Below, piece after piece: positions 17,921 through 26,382 of a DNA stretch of 64,000 nt. The notes under the pieces were generated by a model, which made no database searches, was not told where the DNA came from, and saw only the letters and a list, made by a program, of their open reading frames with translations. Position 1 is the stretch's first letter, and each line of letters starts with the position of its first letter. The DNA comes from Belnapia sp. F-4-1 (GTDB taxonomy: Bacteria > Pseudomonadota > Alphaproteobacteria > Acetobacterales > Acetobacteraceae): assembly GCF_000802185.1 (NCBI RefSeq), contig NZ_KN676113.1, positions 1,756,819 to 1,820,818 on the forward strand, given 5' to 3'. The position numbers and the translations under genes are program-made.

Positions 17921-18613
17921 ATGGACCTTCCGATCCCCGACTCCAATAGCGCCACGGCCGCCGGCGCCGCCTCCATCATCCTCGCCGTGCCGAAGGGCCG
18001 CATCCTCGCGGAGCTCGGCCCGGTGCTGGCCCGCGCCGGCATCCAGCCTGCGGCGGACTACACGGACGAGGACAGCCGGCGCCTGCGCTTCGAGACCAGC
18101 GACCCGAGCCTCGACGTGGTGCGCGTCCGCCCCTTCGACGTCGCCACCTTCGTGGCCCATGGCGCGGCGCAGATCGGCATCTGTGGCGCCGACGTGCTGA
18201 TGGAATTCGACTACCCCGAGATCTACGCCCCGCTCGACCTCGGCATCGGCCGCTGCCGCATCAGCGTGGCCGAGCCCGCCGTGACCGCCGGGCAGGACGA
18301 CCCGAGCCGCTGGTCGCGCATCGCGGTGGCCAGCAAGTACCCGAATGTCGCGGGGCGCCACTATGCCGCTCGCGGCATCCAGGCCGAGGTCGTCCACCTG
18401 AACGGCGCGATGGAGCTTGCCCCCTCGCTTGGCCTCGCCCGCGTCATCGTCGACCTGGTGCAGACCGGCAGCACGCTGAAGGCGAACGGGTTGGTCGAGA
18501 CGGAGGTGATCGCCCACGTCACCTCCCGCCTCATCGTCAACCGCACGGCGCTGAAGACCATGCCGGAGCGGATCGGCGCCTGGATCGCCCGCTTCCGCGC
18601 GGCGCTCGCCTGA
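17921..18613 (+). CDS. hisG: ATP phosphoribosyltransferase, short form
   Basis: A 230-residue catalytic subunit for the first step of histidine synthesis (ATP + PRPP to PR-ATP). VPKGRILAELGPVL opens the domain, GICGADVLMEF lies near residue 88 and the PRPP loop DLVQTGSTLKANGL near 182. The regulatory C-terminal ACT-like domain is absent, so this is the short form that needs HisZ for activity and feedback control; hisZ is not in the window. Its stop overlaps the hisD start by one base (TGATG). Confidence 0.95.
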   Translation: MDLPIPDSNSATAAGAASIILAVPKGRILAELGPVLARAGIQPAADYTDEDSRRLRFETSDPSLDVVRVRPFDVATFVAHGAAQIGICGADVLMEFDYPEIYAPLDLGIGRCRISVAEPAVTAGQDDPSRWSRIAVASKYPNVAGRHYAARGIQAEVVHLNGAMELAPSLGLARVIVDLVQTGSTLKANGLVETEVIAHVTSRLIVNRTALKTMPERIGAWIARFRAALA

Positions 18614-19902
18614 TGCTGCGGCTCGACACCAGCGCGCCGGACTTCGAGTCCGGCTTCGCCGCCCTGCTCGACATGGCCCGGGAAACCACGGCGCAGGTCG
18701 ACGACGCCGTCGCCGGCATCATCGCCGAGGTCCGGGCCGGGGGCGATGCCGCCCTGCTGCGGCTGACCACCCGCTTCGATGGCTGGGCGCCGATCGATGC
18801 CGGGGCGCTGCGCGTCACCGCCGAGGAGATCGAGGCGGCGACCGCCGGCATCCCGGCGGCGCTGCTCGCCGCCCTCGACCTCGCCGCCGAGCGGATCGAG
18901 CGTTTCCACGCCGCCCAGCGCCCGGCGGACCTCGAATTGCCGGACCCCGCCGGCCTCACTCTCGGCATGCGCTGGACGCCGCTCGATGCGGTCGGCCTCT
19001 ACGTCCCGGGCGGCAAGGCGGCCTACCCGTCCTCCGTGCTGATGAATGCGCTGCCGGCGCGCGTCGCCGGCGTGCCCCGCATCGCCATGGTGGTGCCAAC
19101 GCCGGGCGGGCAGCTCAACCCGCTGGTGCTGGCCGCGGCGCGGCGGGCGGGCGTCAGCGAGATCTACCGCATCGGCGGCGCCCAGGCCGTCGCGGCGCTG
19201 GCCCATGGCACCGCCTCCATCACGCCTGTCGACCGCATCGTCGGGCCGGGCAATGCCTATGTCGCGGCAGCCAAGCGGCAGGTCTTCGGCCGGGTTGGCA
19301 TCGATTCCATCGCCGGCCCCTCCGAGGTGGTGGTAGCCGCCGACGCCTCGAACGACCCGCGCCTGGTCGCCATCGACCTGCTGGCCCAGGCCGAGCATGA
19401 CGAGAGCGCGCAGGCCATCCTCATCACCGACGACGCGGACTTCGTTGAGGCGGTCGCCGCGGCGGTCGAAGCCGAACTTGAGACGCTGCCCCGCGGCGCC
19501 ATCGCCGGCGAGAGCTGGCGGCGGCATGGCGCCACCATCCTGGTGCGCAACTGGTCGGAGGCGCAGGCTGTCACCAACCGCCTCGCGCCCGAGCACCTTC
19601 AGGTGATGCTGCCTGACCCGCGCGGCTGGTTCGCCGGCATCCGTCATGCCGGCGCCGCCTTCCTCGGCCGCTGGTGCCCGGAGGCGCTCGGCGACTACGT
19701 GGCCGGCCCCAACCATGTCCTGCCGACAGGGCGGACGGCGCGCTTCGCCTCCGGCCTCTCGGTCTTCGACTTCCTGAAGCGCACCACCTGGGTGGAGGCG
19801 AGCCAGGCAGGGCTCGTAGCCATCGGCCCCGCCGCGGTGGCGCTGGCCGAGGCGGAAGGGCTGCAGGCCCATGGGCTCAGCGTTGCGCGTCGCCTGGGTT
19901 GA
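18613..19902 (+). CDS. hisD: histidinol dehydrogenase
   Basis: A 429-residue zinc enzyme for the last two oxidations of histidine synthesis (L-histidinol to L-histidine, NAD+). Conserved blocks include VGLYVPGGKAAYPS near residue 132, the NAD region IYRIGGAQAVAAL near 187, GPGNAYVAAAK near 211, GPSEVVVAAD near 236, the zinc Gln/His pair in LLAQAEHDESAQ near 258 and AGPNHVLPTG near 363. It is coupled to hisG by TGATG. A 142-base gap before infA probably contains an internal promoter. Confidence 0.97.
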   Translation: MLRLDTSAPDFESGFAALLDMARETTAQVDDAVAGIIAEVRAGGDAALLRLTTRFDGWAPIDAGALRVTAEEIEAATAGIPAALLAALDLAAERIERFHAAQRPADLELPDPAGLTLGMRWTPLDAVGLYVPGGKAAYPSSVLMNALPARVAGVPRIAMVVPTPGGQLNPLVLAAARRAGVSEIYRIGGAQAVAALAHGTASITPVDRIVGPGNAYVAAAKRQVFGRVGIDSIAGPSEVVVAADASNDPRLVAIDLLAQAEHDESAQAILITDDADFVEAVAAAVEAELETLPRGAIAGESWRRHGATILVRNWSEAQAVTNRLAPEHLQVMLPDPRGWFAGIRHAGAAFLGRWCPEALGDYVAGPNHVLPTGRTARFASGLSVFDFLKRTTWVEASQAGLVAIGPAAVALAEAEGLQAHGLSVARRLG

Positions 19903-20044
19903 CCCGGCCCCTGCCGACCATCATCTTGCCCGGAAGAAAATAGGTTATCGAAGTCAACCCCCCCAGCGCGTGCCCAAGGGCCTGACGCCGTCCGATCCGG
20001 ACAGGGCGCGGCCCCGGCACGCCGTTTCAGCATGAAGGTTCCTG

Positions 20045-20263
20045 ATGTCAAAAGAGGACATGATCGAGTTCAGCGGCACCGTACAGGAGCTGCTGCCGAA
20101 TGCGATGTTCCGGGTGAAGCTCGACAACGAGCACATGGTCCTGGCCCATACCAGCGGGAAGATGCGCAAGAACCGCATCCGCGTCCTCGCCGGGGACCGG
20201 GTGAATGTCGAGATGACGCCCTATGACCTGACCAAGGGCCGCATCACCTTCCGCTTCAAGTAA
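20045..20263 (+). CDS. infA: translation initiation factor IF-1
   Basis: A 72-residue single S1/OB-fold protein that occupies the ribosomal A site during initiation. It is almost all consensus: [18 protein letters not shown], then [20 protein letters not shown] and a [15 protein letters not shown] end. The ATG is preceded by GAAGG. The maf gene follows after 6 bases, so the two are probably translated from one message. Confidence 0.98.
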   Translation: MSKEDMIEFSGTVQELLPNAMFRVKLDNEHMVLAHTSGKMRKNRIRVLAGDRVNVEMTPYDLTKGRITFRFK

Positions 20264-20269
20264 GAGCCC

Positions 20270-20857
20270 TTGAGCACAGGCAAACCGCCCCTGGTGCTGG
20301 CCTCCGCCAGCCCGCGGCGGCTCGAACTGCTGGCCCGCATCGGCATCACCCCGGACCGCGTGGCGCCGACCGATATCGACGAAAACCCGCTGAAGGCGGA
20401 GCTGCCGCGTCTGCTCGCTGCTCGCCTCTCCGCCGCCAAGGCCGAGGCTGCAGGCGCGCTCGCGCCTGGGGCGCTGGTGCTGGCCGCTGATACCGTGGTC
20501 GGCGTCGGCCGCCGCATCCTCGGCAAGCCGGCGGATGCCGCCGAGGCGCGCCGCTTCCTCGCCCTGCTTTCCGGCCGCCGGCACCACGTCTACACGGGCG
20601 TCGCCCTCCGCACGCCGGACGGCAGGCTGCGCACCCGGCTGGTCGACACCATCCTCGCCTTCCAGCGCCTGACCGAGGCGCAGATCGAGGATTACGTCGC
20701 CGGCGAGGAATGGCGCGGCAAGGCGGGCGGCTACGCCATCCAGGGCCGGGCCGAGGTTTTCGTGCGGTTCCTTGCCGGCTCCCACTCCAACGTCGTCGGC
20801 TTGCCGCTGTTCGAGACGGCGCAACTGCTGCGAGGTGTCGGCTGGCTGAGCCCGTGA
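20270..20857 (+). CDS. maf: Maf-family nucleoside triphosphate pyrophosphatase
   Basis: A 195-residue enzyme of the Maf family, which hydrolyses dTTP/UTP or modified nucleotides to monophosphates. The signature LASASPRRLELLARIG is at residues 10-25, the catalytic Asp lies in LVLAADTVVGVG and the substrate loop in WRGKAGGYAIQGRAE. The start is TTG 20270, only 6 bases after infA, and is dictated by the conserved N-terminus. The last codons overlap the rng start (GTGA). Confidence 0.93.
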   Translation: MSTGKPPLVLASASPRRLELLARIGITPDRVAPTDIDENPLKAELPRLLAARLSAAKAEAAGALAPGALVLAADTVVGVGRRILGKPADAAEARRFLALLSGRRHHVYTGVALRTPDGRLRTRLVDTILAFQRLTEAQIEDYVAGEEWRGKAGGYAIQGRAEVFVRFLAGSHSNVVGLPLFETAQLLRGVGWLSP

Positions 20858-21984
20858 GGATTCTGGCCTCGGTTTCCCCTGGCGAGGTCCGGGTGGCGCT
20901 GCTGCGCGGTGACCGGTTGGAAGAGGCCTGGATTGAGCGGCCCGCCCGGCCGGATGGCGTCGGCGACCTGCACCGTGCCCGCGTCACCGCCCTGGCCCCC
21001 GCCATGGCCGGCGCCTTTCTGGTGCTGGCCGGCGGCGAAACCGGCTTCCTCCCCGAATCCGAGGCCAGCGCCACCCGCCAGCCCATCGCCCGCTCGGTAC
21101 AGGAGGGGCTGGTGCTGCCCGTTCGCGTCACCCGTGCGCCGCAGGGCGGCAAGGGCGCCCGCGTCACCGCCCGCCTCACCCCGGCCGAGCAAGCCCGTGC
21201 CGCTGCCGCCCCAGTGGGCAACGCGCCCCTGCTCCTGGCCCGCGGCCCGGACGCCGCGCTGCGCCTCGCCCGCGCCCATCCCGCCGCCGAGCTCGTGACC
21301 GATGGCGCCACCCTCGCCGCCCGCCTCCGCGCCACCTACTCCCCCCGCCCGGTTTTCGACGAGGCGCTGGAGGCGGAGTTCGACGGACTTGCCGGTCCCG
21401 AGGTGCCGCTGTCCGGCGGTGGCCGCATCCTCATCCACCCGACGCCAGCGCTGACCGCCCTCGATGTCGATGCCGGCAGCGCCGCCGGTGCGCGGGACCC
21501 GGAGGCGCAGCGCCGCGTCAACGAGGCGGCCGTGGCCGAGGCTGCCCGGCAGATTCGCCTCCGCCAGCTTGCAGGCCCCATCCTGCTCGACCTCGCCGGG
21601 ATGACGGCGAAACGCCGCGCTGCCCTCACCGAGCCCCTGGCTCATGCCCTGGCGCCCGACCGGCTGGCTCGGCTACTCGGCCTCGGCCCGCTCGGCCTGT
21701 TCGAGATCCTTCGCCAGCGCATCCACCCGCCGCTGCATGAGGTGCTGGCCGGGCCGCTCACGCCCGGCCTCGCCGCCTTGCGCCAGGCTGTGCGCGAGGC
21801 CGCCTCCCGCCCGGGCCGGCGCCTGGCCCTCGCCGCCGCCCCGGCCGTGCTGGCAGCCCTGGAGGCGCTCCCCGGCGCTCTCGGCGAAGCGTCCGAGGCG
21901 ATCGGACAGTCCCTGCAACTCCGGCCCGACCCGGCACGTCCCTGGTCACACTGGACCATCGAGGAAGCCCCCCATGGCGGATAA
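20854..21984 (+). CDS. rng: ribonuclease E/G family protein, short form
   Basis: A 376-residue RNase G-like protein starting at GTG 20854, overlapping the maf stop by 4 bases. It keeps an S1-like N-terminal half (GETGFLPESEA at the S1 edge), the catalytic DNase I-like region ending HPTPALTALDVDAGSA (both active-site Asp positions plausible) and GLGPLGLFEILRQRIHPPL. It contains no cysteine, so the CPxC zinc link that joins RNase E/G dimers is missing. It may be an active but divergent short form. Context (maf, yacG) supports the family call. Confidence 0.82.
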   Translation: MRILASVSPGEVRVALLRGDRLEEAWIERPARPDGVGDLHRARVTALAPAMAGAFLVLAGGETGFLPESEASATRQPIARSVQEGLVLPVRVTRAPQGGKGARVTARLTPAEQARAAAAPVGNAPLLLARGPDAALRLARAHPAAELVTDGATLAARLRATYSPRPVFDEALEAEFDGLAGPEVPLSGGGRILIHPTPALTALDVDAGSAAGARDPEAQRRVNEAAVAEAARQIRLRQLAGPILLDLAGMTAKRRAALTEPLAHALAPDRLARLLGLGPLGLFEILRQRIHPPLHEVLAGPLTPGLAALRQAVREAASRPGRRLALAAAPAVLAALEALPGALGEASEAIGQSLQLRPDPARPWSHWTIEEAPHGG

Positions 21985-22159
21985 GCCGCCCGCACCCCGC
22001 TGCGCCGTTTGCGGCAAGCCGGTGGAGCCGCCCGCGCCGCATCGGCCCTTCTGCTCGGCCCGCTGCCGGCAGGTCGATCTCGGCCGCTGGTTGGCTGGCG
22101 ACTACGTCATCCCGGGCGAGGATCTCGAACGACAGGAAGATGACACGGAGGGCCGCTGA
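21974..22159 (+). CDS. yacG: YacG-type zinc-binding DNA gyrase inhibitor
   Basis: A 61-residue zinc-finger protein with the four-cysteine pattern CAVCGKP...FCSARC (C-X2-C-X15-C-X3-C), followed by RQVDLGRWLAGDYVIPG, the family hallmark. In E. coli YacG binds GyrB and blocks DNA binding. The ATG overlaps the end of rng by 11 bases, so translation is coupled. It is the last protein gene of the block before tRNA-Phe. Confidence 0.9.
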   Translation: MADKPPAPRCAVCGKPVEPPAPHRPFCSARCRQVDLGRWLAGDYVIPGEDLERQEDDTEGR

Positions 22160-22210
22160 ACGGGTGGACAGGCGCCCGGGCTTCCGCTAAATCCCCGGCC
22201 CTCTGCCACG

Positions 22211-22225
22211 CCCCCGATGCGGGGG
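22211..22225 (+). terminator. short G+C hairpin between yacG and tRNA-Phe
   Basis: CCCCCG and CGGGGG flank an ATG loop 52 bases after the yacG stop and 9 bases before tRNA-Phe. No U tract follows. It could be a weak terminator or a processing structure in the tRNA precursor. Confidence 0.35.
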
Positions 22226-22233
22226 CTGCTTGG

Positions 22234-22309
22234 GCCCAGGTAGCTCAGTTGGTAGAGCATGCGACTGAAAATCGCAGTGTCGGTGGTTCGATTCCGCCCC
22301 TGGGCACCA
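22234..22309 (+). tRNA. tRNA-Phe (anticodon GAA)
   Basis: The 76-base cloverleaf includes an encoded CCA end. The acceptor stem is GCCCAGG/CCTGGGC with discriminator A, the D arm has AGCTCAGTTGGTAGAGC, the anticodon arm is TGCGA-CTGAAAA-TCGCA with GAA at 22267-22269, and the T loop is GGTTCGATTCC. It reads UUC/UUU codons. Its position after yacG is conserved in many alphaproteobacteria. Confidence 0.97.
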
Positions 22310-22376
22310 TCCCCTCTCCTGTCGTGTTTGAGCATTCTCGGAGCTTGAAGGGCAGCGCGGCGTCAGCCGTGCGGAT

Positions 22377-22636
22377 GTGACGACGGAGCGTGGCCTCGGC
22401 GTGTTCCGCGGTCCGCAGCGACGAGACGCCGAGCCTGCGCAGCATGGCCGGCGCGCGGATCGAGCGGCGTTTCGACCATGGGGCCGGCCAGTGCCAGGAA
22501 TGGCCGTGACGGTGCCGTTGTCGGCACGGACCTCGAACTGCCGAACGGCCTGGTCGCCTATGCCAACTACGGTGCCCAGCTCCGCGACGACACCACGGCG
22601 CAGGCGATCACGGGTGGCCTTCGGTTCGCTTGGTGA
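22377..22636 (+). pseudogene. relic of an autotransporter beta-barrel domain
   Basis: Two frames hold pieces of an outer-membrane autotransporter barrel. The first, about 22391-22500, reads DETPSLRSMAGARIERRFDH, a typical strand-turn-strand. The second, about 22500-22636, reads GTDLELPNGLVAYANYGAQL and ends ITGGLRFAW followed by TGA; a terminal aromatic residue is the mark of barrel insertion. The frames do not join, and the passenger and the rest of the barrel are missing. A terminator-like hairpin follows 36 bases later. I therefore read it as the decayed 3' end of a once complete gene. Confidence 0.6.
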
Positions 22637-22672
22637 CAAGAGGACAGGAGGCGCAAGCGGGCCGTCGGCTTT

Positions 22673-22694
22673 GGCTCCGGAAGAAGCCGGAGCC
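22673..22694 (+). terminator. terminator-like hairpin after the autotransporter relic
   Basis: GGCTCCGG and CCGGAGCC pair perfectly (8 bp) around an AAGAAG loop, followed by TCTCCTT. It lies 36 bases after the stop of the relic, where a terminator would have served the intact gene. Confidence 0.5.
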
Positions 22695-22813
22695 TCTCCT
22701 TGGACGAAGAGCCGCGCAGGAGCCACAATGCCGGATTGAAGGCGGTGTCCGTGCATACGGCGGCGAAGAACGACCCGGCCATGAACCGTGGGCTTCGCCT
22801 TGCCGAAAGGAAC

Positions 22814-22846
22814 CTGCCCTGTTGCGGAACTTACGCAACAGGGCAG
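22814..22846 (-). terminator. 13-bp hairpin, probable terminator of the PTS operon
   Basis: A perfect 13-bp stem (CTGCCCTGTTGCG with its complement) encloses a 7-base loop and begins 6 bases after the enzyme I stop on the minus strand. The downstream sequence is GTTCCTTTCGG rather than a long U run, so it may be only partly Rho-independent. It is the most stable simple hairpin I found in the window. Confidence 0.65.
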
Positions 22847-22852
22847 CATCCC

Positions 22853-24700
22853 CTATCCCTTGTCTGGCCCCGCCCCGAAATTCAGCACCAGCTCGTGGAT
22901 GCGGGCGGGGTCGGACTGTTCCATCACCCGCCGGGCGAAGCGGGCGCAATCGGCGATGTCGAGGGCGCGGATCGCCTGCTTCACACGGGGGATCGCGCTG
23001 GCGTTCATCGACAGGCAGCGGATGCCGAGGCCCAGCAGCAACGGCACCAGCCGCGGGTTGCCGGCCATCTCGCCGCAGACGGAGACGGGCATGCGAAGGC
23101 GGAGCGCCGCCTCCGTCGCGAATTGCATGAGGCGCAGCACCGCCGGGTGCAGGCTGTCGTAGAGGTGGCTGACCTCGGCCTCGGCGCGGTCCACCGCCAG
23201 GGTATACATGGCGAGGTCGTTGGTGCCGATGGCGAAGAAATCCGCCTCGAGCGCGATGGCGTCGGCGGCAAGCGCCGCGCCCGGCGTCTCGATCATCACG
23301 CCGAGTTCGGGCAGCTTGTCGGGCAGCGCGACGCCCTTGCGGCGGAGGCGGCGGGCGACGCGCTCGTAGATCTCGCGCGCGGCCTGCACCTCGGAGGGGT
23401 TGGTGACCATCGGCAGCAGGATGCGGATCTTGCCGCGCTCGGCGACGCGGAGGATGGCGGCGAATTGCGCTTCCAGCAGCTCCGGCCGCTTCAGCAACAG
23501 GCGAAGGCCGCGCAGGCCGAGCGCCGGGTTCGGCCCGGAATGGGTCGGCGCCACGCCCTCGCTGAGCGCCTGCATGTCCTTCTCACCGCCCCAGTCGAGC
23601 ACGCGGATGGTGACCGGGTCGCCGCCCATCGCATCCACCACCACGGTATAGGCGGCGAGCTGGGCCTCCTCGTCGGGGAGGTCCTCGCGGTTCATGAAGA
23701 GGAATTCGGTGCGCAGCAGGCCGATGCCTTGGGCGCCGGCCTGGGCGATCAGCGGCAGCTCGGCGGGAATCTCGAGATTGGCCTGGAGCTCCACATGCTC
23801 GCCATCGGTGGTGATGGCGGGGAGGCGGCGGAGCTTCGCCAGCTTCGACCGTTCCTTGGCGAAGGCGGCCAGCGCGGCGCGGCCCTTCTCCGTCGCCTTG
23901 TCGCCAGGACGAAGGACAATGGTGCCGGCGGCACCGTCGAGCACGGCCATGTCGCCGCGCTCGGCACTCTCGCTGAGGCCGGTCGCGCCGAGGATGGCGG
24001 GAATGCCGAGCGCGCGCAGCATGATGGCGGTATGTCCGTCGGCGCCGCCCTCATCCGTTGCCACGCCGGCGATGCGGGTCGGGTCCAGCAGCGCGGCATC
24101 GGCCGGGGTCAGTTCCTCGGCGATGAGGATGGCGCCCTCGGGCACGCCCTTCAGGCTGCGGAAGGGGGTCGCGGTCAGGTTGCGCGTCAGGCGGCGGGCA
24201 ATCTCGCGCACCTCGCCGGCCCGGCGCTGGAGGCCGGGCTTGTCATCATCGCGGGCGGCGAGGATCAGGGCGGCGATCGACTCCGCCTCGTCCTGCACGG
24301 CGGTTTCGGCGGCCAGCAGCTCGGTCTCGATCCGCTTGCGGGCGCCGCGCAGCAGGCGGGAGTTGCCGAGCATCAGCACATAGGCGTCGAGCAGCGGCGC
24401 CAGCTCCTCCTGCGCTTCCTCGGGCAGGACCGAGAGGCGCGTCTTCAGCTTGCCCAGCTGCTTGCGGGAGAGGCTGACGGCTTCCGCCAGGCGGGCCTTC
24501 TCGGCCTCGGCCTGGTCGGGCGTGATGGCGCGGCGCGGTGCCTCGGTCGGCACCTCGGTGGTGTCGTAGACGGTGCCGATGGCGATGCCCGGGGAGACCG
24601 GGATGCCGCGGATGGCGTGCTCGCGGCCGCGGCGGGGGCCGGGCTTGCGGAGGATGTCGGCCGGCTTCGCCTCCGACCGCTCGCCCCGCTCAGTCTTCAT
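22853..24700 (-). CDS. ptsP: PEP-protein phosphotransferase (enzyme I) of the regulatory PTS
   Basis: A 615-residue enzyme I that takes phosphate from PEP and passes it to HPr. The phosphorylated His lies in DEGGADGHTAIMLRALGIP (about His218). The PEP-binding barrel has GIGLLRTEFLFM, GTNDLAMYTLAVDR and the conserved Cys in VSVCGEMAG. It has no N-terminal GAF domain, unlike enterobacterial PtsP, and carries about 30 extra basic residues at the start. It is the last gene of the operon and overlaps ptsH by 11 bases. No sugar-specific EIIBC lies nearby, so a regulatory role is inferred. Confidence 0.92.
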   Translation of the reverse strand: MKTERGERSEAKPADILRKPGPRRGREHAIRGIPVSPGIAIGTVYDTTEVPTEAPRRAITPDQAEAEKARLAEAVSLSRKQLGKLKTRLSVLPEEAQEELAPLLDAYVLMLGNSRLLRGARKRIETELLAAETAVQDEAESIAALILAARDDDKPGLQRRAGEVREIARRLTRNLTATPFRSLKGVPEGAILIAEELTPADAALLDPTRIAGVATDEGGADGHTAIMLRALGIPAILGATGLSESAERGDMAVLDGAAGTIVLRPGDKATEKGRAALAAFAKERSKLAKLRRLPAITTDGEHVELQANLEIPAELPLIAQAGAQGIGLLRTEFLFMNREDLPDEEAQLAAYTVVVDAMGGDPVTIRVLDWGGEKDMQALSEGVAPTHSGPNPALGLRGLRLLLKRPELLEAQFAAILRVAERGKIRILLPMVTNPSEVQAAREIYERVARRLRRKGVALPDKLPELGVMIETPGAALAADAIALEADFFAIGTNDLAMYTLAVDRAEAEVSHLYDSLHPAVLRLMQFATEAALRLRMPVSVCGEMAGNPRLVPLLLGLGIRCLSMNASAIPRVKQAIRALDIADCARFARRVMEQSDPARIHELVLNFGAGPDKG

Positions 24701-25013
24701 GGAAGCCGGCTTCGACCAGGCCGGCGACGGCGTCCAGCGCCTCCCGCGCGTCCCAGCCTTCAGCCTCGATGGTCACCTGGCTGCCCCGGCCGGCACCGAG
24801 CATCATCAGCCCCATGATCGAGCAGGCAGGCACCTTCTGCCCATCACGCGAGACGCTGAGGCAGGCGGAGTAGCGCTCGGCGAGCGTCACCAGCTTCGCC
24901 GCGGCGCGGGCATGCAGGCCGCGGCTGTTGCGGATGGTGAGACATTGGCGCAGCACCAAGTCCTCGCCACCGGACGCGCTGTGGGTGGCGGCTTCGCTGC
25001 TGGTCTGGCTCAT
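24690..25013 (-). CDS. ptsH: phosphocarrier protein HPr
   Basis: A 107-residue HPr. The active-site histidine is in NSRGLHARAAAKLV, and the regulatory serine, target of HPr kinase, is in VPACSIMGLMML. About 20 non-conserved residues precede the domain. It relays phosphate from enzyme I to the EIIA encoded just upstream. The ATG overlaps the EIIA stop by 4 bases, and its own end overlaps ptsP. Confidence 0.94.
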   Translation of the reverse strand: MSQTSSEAATHSASGGEDLVLRQCLTIRNSRGLHARAAAKLVTLAERYSACLSVSRDGQKVPACSIMGLMMLGAGRGSQVTIEAEGWDAREALDAVAGLVEAGFHED

Positions 25014-25456
25014 GGCTTGTTTCCACCATTCCCGTTGGCGCTGCCATTGACCCGCGCGATCCCGTTCGGGATGTCGCCGGCGGCGGCGATGTATTTGCGG
25101 CCTGCGGCGGCGGCATGGTCCACCGCCTCGGCCAGGGGTTCCGACGAGCGGATCTTGGCGAGCTTCACCAGCAGGGGAAGGTTCACCCCGGCGATGACCT
25201 CGACATGGCTGTGATCGGCGAGCGAGACAGCGAGGTTGCAGGGGGTGCCGCCCATGATGTCGGTCAGCACCACCACGCCGTCGCCCTGCTCCACCGCCGC
25301 GATGCTCTCGCGGATATCCTGCCGGCGGCGCTCCATGTCGTCGTCGGGGCCGATGCAGACGGTCGCGACCGCACGCTGCGGCCCGACCACATGTTCCATG
25401 GCGAGGCGGAGCTCGTCGGCCAGCCGGCCATGGGTAACCAGGACCAATCCGATCAT
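25010..25456 (-). CDS. PTS EIIA component, mannose/fructose/sorbose family
   Basis: A 148-residue EIIA-Man-type domain with phosphoryl-acceptor His9 in LVLVTHGRLADEL and the conserved VVLTDIMGGTPCNLA and VIAGVNLPLL. The last 20 residues are Gly/Asn-rich. No EIIB, EIIC or EIID partners are present, so it probably acts as a phosphorylation-dependent regulator, as proposed for alphaproteobacterial EIIA proteins beside hprK. It overlaps rapZ and ptsH by 4 bases each. Confidence 0.92.
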   Translation of the reverse strand: MIGLVLVTHGRLADELRLAMEHVVGPQRAVATVCIGPDDDMERRRQDIRESIAAVEQGDGVVVLTDIMGGTPCNLAVSLADHSHVEVIAGVNLPLLVKLAKIRSSEPLAEAVDHAAAAGRKYIAAAGDIPNGIARVNGSANGNGGNKP

Positions 25457-26382
25457 GGGGACGGTAAAAGGGCCTCCCGACCCCCTAAGCGGGCTTCAGA
25501 TGCGGCGGGATTACGTGCTGCCTCATCGAGTTCTCGATGCGTCACGTCCGCGCGCCAGCCCAGTATGCGGAGATGGTCAGCCAGGCGCTCCGCGACAAGG
25601 ACCGAGCGATGCCGGCCCCCGGTGCAGCCCAGCGCGACCGTGAGGTACTTCTTGCCCTCAGCCACGTAGCGCGGCAAGAGCGGATCGACAAAGCCAACGA
25701 GCCGGCTCCAGAAGCCGGCGAAGTCCGGGTCCGCCTCGACATAGGCGGCGACGGCGGCGTCCCGCCCGGTCTGCGGCTTCAGCGCCGGCACGTAATGCGG
25801 ATTGCGCAGGAAGCGCACGTCGAAGACGAGGTCCGCCTCGCGCGGCAGGCCGCGGGGGAAGGCGAAAGACTGGACGTGAATGAGCAGGCCGGGCGCACCC
25901 TCGCGACGGAAGCGGCGCTCGATCGTCTGGCGCAGCGAGGGCAGGGGCAGGTCCGAGGTATCGACCACCATGTCGGCGGCATCGCGCAACGGGGCCATCA
26001 GCGCCTGCTCGCGGGCGATGCCGTCGGCGACGCGGCTGCCGAGCGAGCCGCCAGGGGCCAGCGGGTGGCGCCGCCGGGTTTCGCTGTAGCGGCGGAGCAG
26101 CACGGCATCCTCAGCCGTGGCATAGACCAGGGTGACGGCGATGTCCGGGCGCAGGCGGAGGCGGGAGAGGGTGCGGAGCACCCCCTCCGGGTCGAAGCCG
26201 CGGCTCCTGGTGTCGACGCCGGCCGCCAGCGGCTGGTCGCCGTCGCCCACCAGCTCCTCCAGCAGGTCGAGGGGCGGGTTGTCCACCGTCTCGAAGCCGA
26301 GGTCTTCCAAATGCCGGAGGATGGAAGCGCGGCCCGCGCCCGACAGTCCCGTGACGAGGACAACCGGGCGCGCGGCCATCAT
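25453..26382 (-). CDS. rapZ: RNase adapter / nucleotide-binding protein RapZ (YvcJ family)
   Basis: A 309-residue P-loop protein: Walker A is VTGLSGAGRAS near residue 10, DNPPLDLLEELV follows, and the C-terminal domain carries GCTGGRHRSVLVAERLADHL. In E. coli RapZ steers RNase E to the sRNA GlmZ and senses glucosamine-6-phosphate; in other bacteria the family binds UDP-GlcNAc. Its place between hprK and EIIA suggests that PTS state and cell-wall sugar supply are linked. It overlaps both neighbours by 4 bases. Confidence 0.92.
   Translation of the reverse strand: MMAARPVVLVTGLSGAGRASILRHLEDLGFETVDNPPLDLLEELVGDGDQPLAAGVDTRSRGFDPEGVLRTLSRLRLRPDIAVTLVYATAEDAVLLRRYSETRRRHPLAPGGSLGSRVADGIAREQALMAPLRDAADMVVDTSDLPLPSLRQTIERRFRREGAPGLLIHVQSFAFPRGLPREADLVFDVRFLRNPHYVPALKPQTGRDAAVAAYVEADPDFAGFWSRLVGFVDPLLPRYVAEGKKYLTVALGCTGGRHRSVLVAERLADHLRILGWRADVTHRELDEAARNPAASEARLGGREALLPSP

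Noticed and set aside
22234-22852. Integrated element or prophage attachment at tRNA-Phe
   Set aside because: There is no integrase and no repeat of the tRNA 3' end in the next few kilobases; only an autotransporter relic is present.
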